Shown here: piece after piece, positions 61,091-64,000 of the stretch
Numbering within the stretch: position 1 is the first letter of the stretch
Layout: every line of letters begins with the position of its first letter
Source of the DNA: Natrialba swarupiae
Lineage (GTDB): Archaea > Halobacteriota > Halobacteria > Halobacteriales > Natrialbaceae
Assembly (NCBI RefSeq): GCF_008245225.1
Contig: NZ_VTAW01000009.1
Location: 78,375-142,374 of the forward strand
DNA length: 64,000 nt
Direction: 5' to 3'
The notes under the pieces: generated by a model
What the model saw: only the letters and a program-made list of their open reading frames with translations
Database searches by the model: none
What the model was told of the DNA's origin: nothing
Translations under genes and position numbers: made by a program

Positions 61091-62137
61091 ATGGAGATCG
61101 GAATCATCGGTGCCGGGGCGGCGAGTGCCGCGGCGACGTATGCCATCGACCAACACGCGCCAGATGCCCAGTGTACGGTACTCGAGAAATCCGGCGGCGT
61201 CTGCGGGCGGGCGGCGACGCGGCGTCGCGACGGTCGGTACTACGATTACGGGGCGAACTACCTGAAAGACGACGACGAGCGAGTGGTCTCGCTCGTCACC
61301 GAAGAGCTCGAGACGGACGGACTCGCCGAGATCGACGAGCCGATACACGTCTTCGACGAGGACGGCACCGTCGCGGAAGGGAGGTCGAGCACCGAACGAA
61401 AGTGGACGTACCGAACGGGTATCACGCAGATCGCAAAGCGGCTGTTCGAGGCGACGGACGCGACGGTCAATCGTCGAACCGAGGTTGCGGGAATCAGTCG
61501 CGACGGTAACCGGTGGCGGCTGACCGACGCCGACGGCGGGCGATGGGGGCCGTACGACGAACTCCTCTGTAATCCGCCGGCTCCGCAGACGGCCCAACTG
61601 TTGTGCGACGCCGACTGGGACGGCGACGCTCGAGACGCGCTCGTCGCAGCCGCCGAGTCGGTCGAGTATCGGACTATCTGGACCGCCGTCCTCGGCTACG
61701 AGTTCGAACTCGAGGTGCCCTACTACGCGCTCGTCAACACCGACAAGCGCCACGAGATCGGCTGGATCGCCCGCGAGGAGTGCAAACCTGGACACGTCCC
61801 CGACGGCGAGTCGGTCCTGATCGTGCAGGCGAACGACCACTGGTCGGTCGACCGCTACGACGAGGATCCGGCCGGGAACGTCGCGAAACTCGCACGGCTC
61901 ACCGCCGACGTCGTCGGCGACGACCGCCTCGAGGAGCCGGCCTGGACCGACCACCAGGGGTGGCGATACGCACAGCCGGACGGCGGCGTCGACCGCGGCG
62001 CACTCGAGGCGGCCGAGCGTGCGGGGCTGTACTGTCTGGGCGATTGGGTCGCCGGCGAGGGCCGACTCCACGCCGCGCTCCGAAACGGCCTCGAGACCGG
62101 CGAGCGGCTCGCTCGCTCGAGTTCCGGACGCAGTTGA
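61091..62137 (+). CDS. Renalase-like FAD-dependent oxidoreductase
   Basis: A 348-residue flavoprotein. The N-terminal dinucleotide motif is IGIIGAGAASAAATYAI (residues 3-19), with VLEKSGGVCGRAATRRRDGRYYDYGANYL typical of renalase/NAD(P)H-oxidising relatives; LYCLGDWVAGEGRLHAALRNGLETGE at the C-terminus closes the FAD site. Family members oxidise isomeric forms of NAD(P)H or amines; the substrate here is not known. Start: ATG 61091 puts the FAD motif at the N-terminus; the longer open frame upstream is not coding. Confidence 0.87.
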   Translation: MEIGIIGAGAASAAATYAIDQHAPDAQCTVLEKSGGVCGRAATRRRDGRYYDYGANYLKDDDERVVSLVTEELETDGLAEIDEPIHVFDEDGTVAEGRSSTERKWTYRTGITQIAKRLFEATDATVNRRTEVAGISRDGNRWRLTDADGGRWGPYDELLCNPPAPQTAQLLCDADWDGDARDALVAAAESVEYRTIWTAVLGYEFELEVPYYALVNTDKRHEIGWIAREECKPGHVPDGESVLIVQANDHWSVDRYDEDPAGNVAKLARLTADVVGDDRLEEPAWTDHQGWRYAQPDGGVDRGALEAAERAGLYCLGDWVAGEGRLHAALRNGLETGERLARSSSGRS

Positions 62138-62181
62138 CGAGGGTTGGACGGACCGGGCCAACGACGTATCCGCTGGTCAAG

Positions 62182-63582
62182 TCAGTCGTCGCCGCGGGCC
62201 GCTTCGAACATCTCGATGGCCGCCTCCCGGCGCTCGGCGTGGTCGACGATCGGGGCCGGGTACTCCGGCGCGACCTCGGCTCGCTCCTCCGAATCCAGGT
62301 TGGGCCAGTCGTGGATCGCGTCGGGTGGCGCGTCCTCGAGTTCCGGAACGTGTTCTCGGATGTACTCGGCGTCGGGGTCGTAGCGCTCGCCCTGGGTCAT
62401 CGGGTTGAACACCCGAAAGTACGGCTGGGCGTCGGTTCCGGTACCGGCAGCCCACTGCCAGCCGCCCACGTCGTTTGCGGTGTCGTGGTCAGCGAGTTTC
62501 TCGCGGAACCAGGCGTACCCCTCGCGCCAGTCGAGCAGCAGGTCTTTCGTCAGGAAAGAAGCGACGAGCATCCGCACGCGGTTGTGGACGATCGCCTCGG
62601 ATCGAAGCTGGCGCATGCCGGCGTCGACGATCGGATACCCCGTTTCGCCGTCTTTCCACGCCTGCAGCGCGTCGGGGTCGGTTCGCCACTCGATCGGGTG
62701 CTCGTACGACCGGTAGTTCTCGGTGACGGTCTCGGGGTTCGCCGTGAGGACGTGTGCGTAAAACTCCCGCCAGGCGAGCTGTGAGGCGAACTCCTCGCAG
62801 GAGTCGGCGGCCGCTTCGTCCGGGGCATCGGCCGCCGCGCGCTCGAGGGCCTCGTACACCGCCCGGATGCCGATGGTCCCAAATTTGAGATGTGCCGACA
62901 GTCCGGAGGTCGCGTCGGCCGCGGGCTCGTCCCGCTGGTCCGCGTACCGATAGATGGGGCCGTCACAGAACGTCTCGAGCCGGCGGTGGGCGGCACCCAT
63001 TCCGCCGTCGGGGACGGCCGCTTCGGGGTCGGCGAAGCCGAGATCGGCGAGCGACGGGAGGGAATCCCCCGAGACGTCCGCTAGCTGATCACCGTTCGGT
63101 TCCGGGTAGGCGGTCTCTTTCTCGCGGTCGCGCCACTTGCGCCAGAAGTACGAGTAGACGGCGTACGTCTCGCCGTCCTGGGTGGTGATCGAGCCGGGTT
63201 CGAAGAGAAGCGCGTCGTCGTACGACTCGGCCTCGAGTCCGGCGTCGGTAAGTGCTACTCGAACCGCGTCGTCTCGCTTGCGCGCGAGCCCGGAGTAGTC
63301 CCGGTTCCATACCACGCGGTCCGCGTCGTGTTCGCGGGCGATCCGTGGCAGTTCGTCCCGTGGGTCGCCGGTGGCGATCAGGAGGTCGCCGCCGCGTTCG
63401 CGATACCACGCTCGGAGCTCCGAGAGCGACTCGAGCATGAACGTAACCCTGGGCGGCGAGGCGAACTCGAGTATCTCGGGGTCGAAGACGAAGACGGGCA
63501 GGACGGGTTCCGTCGACGCCGCGGCCTCGAGCGACCGGTTGTCGGTGGCCCGGAGGTCCCGACGGTGCCAGTGGACGATCAT
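62182..63582 (-). CDS. phr: Deoxyribodipyrimidine photolyase (CPD class I)
   Basis: A 466-residue photolyase of the cryptochrome/photolyase family that repairs UV cyclobutane dimers with blue light. The N-terminal Rossmann domain (MIVHWHRRDLRATDNRSLEA) should bind the antenna chromophore. FAD-domain marks: LAWREFYAHVLTANPE, WKDGETGYPIVDAGMRQL, RMLVASFLTKDLLLDWREGYAWF and NDVGGWQWAAGTGTDAQPYFRVFNP. Length and motifs are complete. It converges with the renalase-like gene. Confidence 0.95.
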   Translation of the reverse strand: MIVHWHRRDLRATDNRSLEAAASTEPVLPVFVFDPEILEFASPPRVTFMLESLSELRAWYRERGGDLLIATGDPRDELPRIAREHDADRVVWNRDYSGLARKRDDAVRVALTDAGLEAESYDDALLFEPGSITTQDGETYAVYSYFWRKWRDREKETAYPEPNGDQLADVSGDSLPSLADLGFADPEAAVPDGGMGAAHRRLETFCDGPIYRYADQRDEPAADATSGLSAHLKFGTIGIRAVYEALERAAADAPDEAAADSCEEFASQLAWREFYAHVLTANPETVTENYRSYEHPIEWRTDPDALQAWKDGETGYPIVDAGMRQLRSEAIVHNRVRMLVASFLTKDLLLDWREGYAWFREKLADHDTANDVGGWQWAAGTGTDAQPYFRVFNPMTQGERYDPDAEYIREHVPELEDAPPDAIHDWPNLDSEERAEVAPEYPAPIVDHAERREAAIEMFEAARGDD

Positions 63583-64000
63583 CGAAGTGTGACGTCGTCG
63601 CGGGTGGTGCTCGTCGTCGCGATTTTGTGGGTTAGGTAGGGCCGAAATCCGAACCTGTCCAGGCGAATTGGTGGGCGCATGGCGGGCGTTTGCCCGCTCG
63701 AGTGTTAGTGGTTTACCCTACATGGACATCGTTGGTCGCGAGATCAGCGCCTCGACGTCGGCTATGCGTTGCACTCGTGCGGGCGATTCACTCGAGGGCG
63801 TCGTCCACCGCGCTCGTCCGAACGCTGGAGCCGTTCGAATCGGGGAGAATCTCACGATTTCGGACCGTTCGTACGTGGTTTGGCGGCGCCCTTAATCCCA
63901 CGTCGCACCTAACTTGGACGTGAGAGGGTGCCACAGAAAACTTGACACGGTCAGTGTTAACAAGCAACTCTACTAACTTCTACAGTAAATCTGAGGTGAG
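63583..64000. other. Intergenic stretch at window end, no gene seen
   Basis: Open plus-strand frames (63668-63895, 63690-63923) give peptides without haloarchaeal character. From 63925 the sequence becomes AT-richer and may lead into a gene or element beyond the window. Confidence 0.45.

Noticed and set aside
60665..62161. Minus-strand open frame of about 500 codons opposite the renalase-like gene
   Set aside because: The plus-strand gene has FAD motifs and complete domains; the antisense frame has none.
63668..63923. Two overlapping short frames at the window end
   Set aside because: They overlap each other in different frames, with no motifs and atypical composition.

Overview
The window is chromosomal DNA from a halophilic archaeon (class Halobacteria), possibly a Natrialbales-type organism; that finer placement is a guess from gene style only. 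The signs are high GC, very acidic proteins, many leaderless genes with a TATA-like box about 27 bases before the start codon, Tat lipoproteins with an RR motif and a Cys lipobox, and archaeal-type genes: S24e, S27ae, S19e, PDCD5, a Kae1-Bud32 fusion, Trm5, diphthine synthase and class I LysRS. UvrA and a photolyase are also present, as is usual in haloarchaea.

Layout. 1-1.4 kb: the end of a membrane protein gene converging on a MoxR ATPase. 1.7-8.2 kb: a minus-strand operon for an Opp/Dpp/Nik-type importer (methyltransferase, Tat lipoprotein, two permeases, one double ATPase). 8.9-11.3 kb: gamma-carbonic anhydrase and three small uncharacterised genes. 11.4-15.8 kb: a giant secreted protein with 23-residue Gln/Ala/Gly repeats. 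16.2-18.2 kb: the biotin importer bioY-bioM-bioN behind a near-perfect BirA-type operator. 18.3-23.7 kb: acetyltransferase, Tat beta-propeller with a dockerin-like tail, tRNA-Thr with a 3'-end-derived repeat array, Trm5, Rieske protein, RidA. 24.2-28.0 kb: a Zn/Mn ABC importer, its DtxR/SirR-type regulator, three matching operators, and a candidate metal-controlled RNA.

28.2-33.4 kb: dphB, an uncharacterised gene, gnd, a histidine kinase, a coiled-coil gene. 33.6-43.6 kb: uvrA, an FAD protein, a second histidine kinase, beta-propeller proteins. 43.8-46.8 kb: rps24e, rps27ae, Kae1-Bud32, RidA, a small membrane protein, tRNA-Ser with an att-like copy of its 3' end. 47-53.5 kb: a Lys-rich Tat-exported protein, an MFS transporter, rps19e-PDCD5-PP-loop operon, thiL, a site-2 protease and a small conserved gene. 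53.8-63.6 kb: MobB-like/MoaE fusion, UMP kinase, lysS, a second site-2 protease, PadR regulator, a broken secreted-protein gene, renalase-like oxidoreductase and photolyase.

Most of the window is housekeeping. The less ordinary content is (1) the 23-residue repeat protein, (2) the Lys-rich exported protein, (3) intergenic inverted repeats of about 72-80 bp at four places, (4) repeats built from tRNA 3' ends beside both tRNA genes, and (5) a metal-regulator box in front of a structured region with no convincing gene. I see no CRISPR array, no rRNA and no intact insertion sequence.
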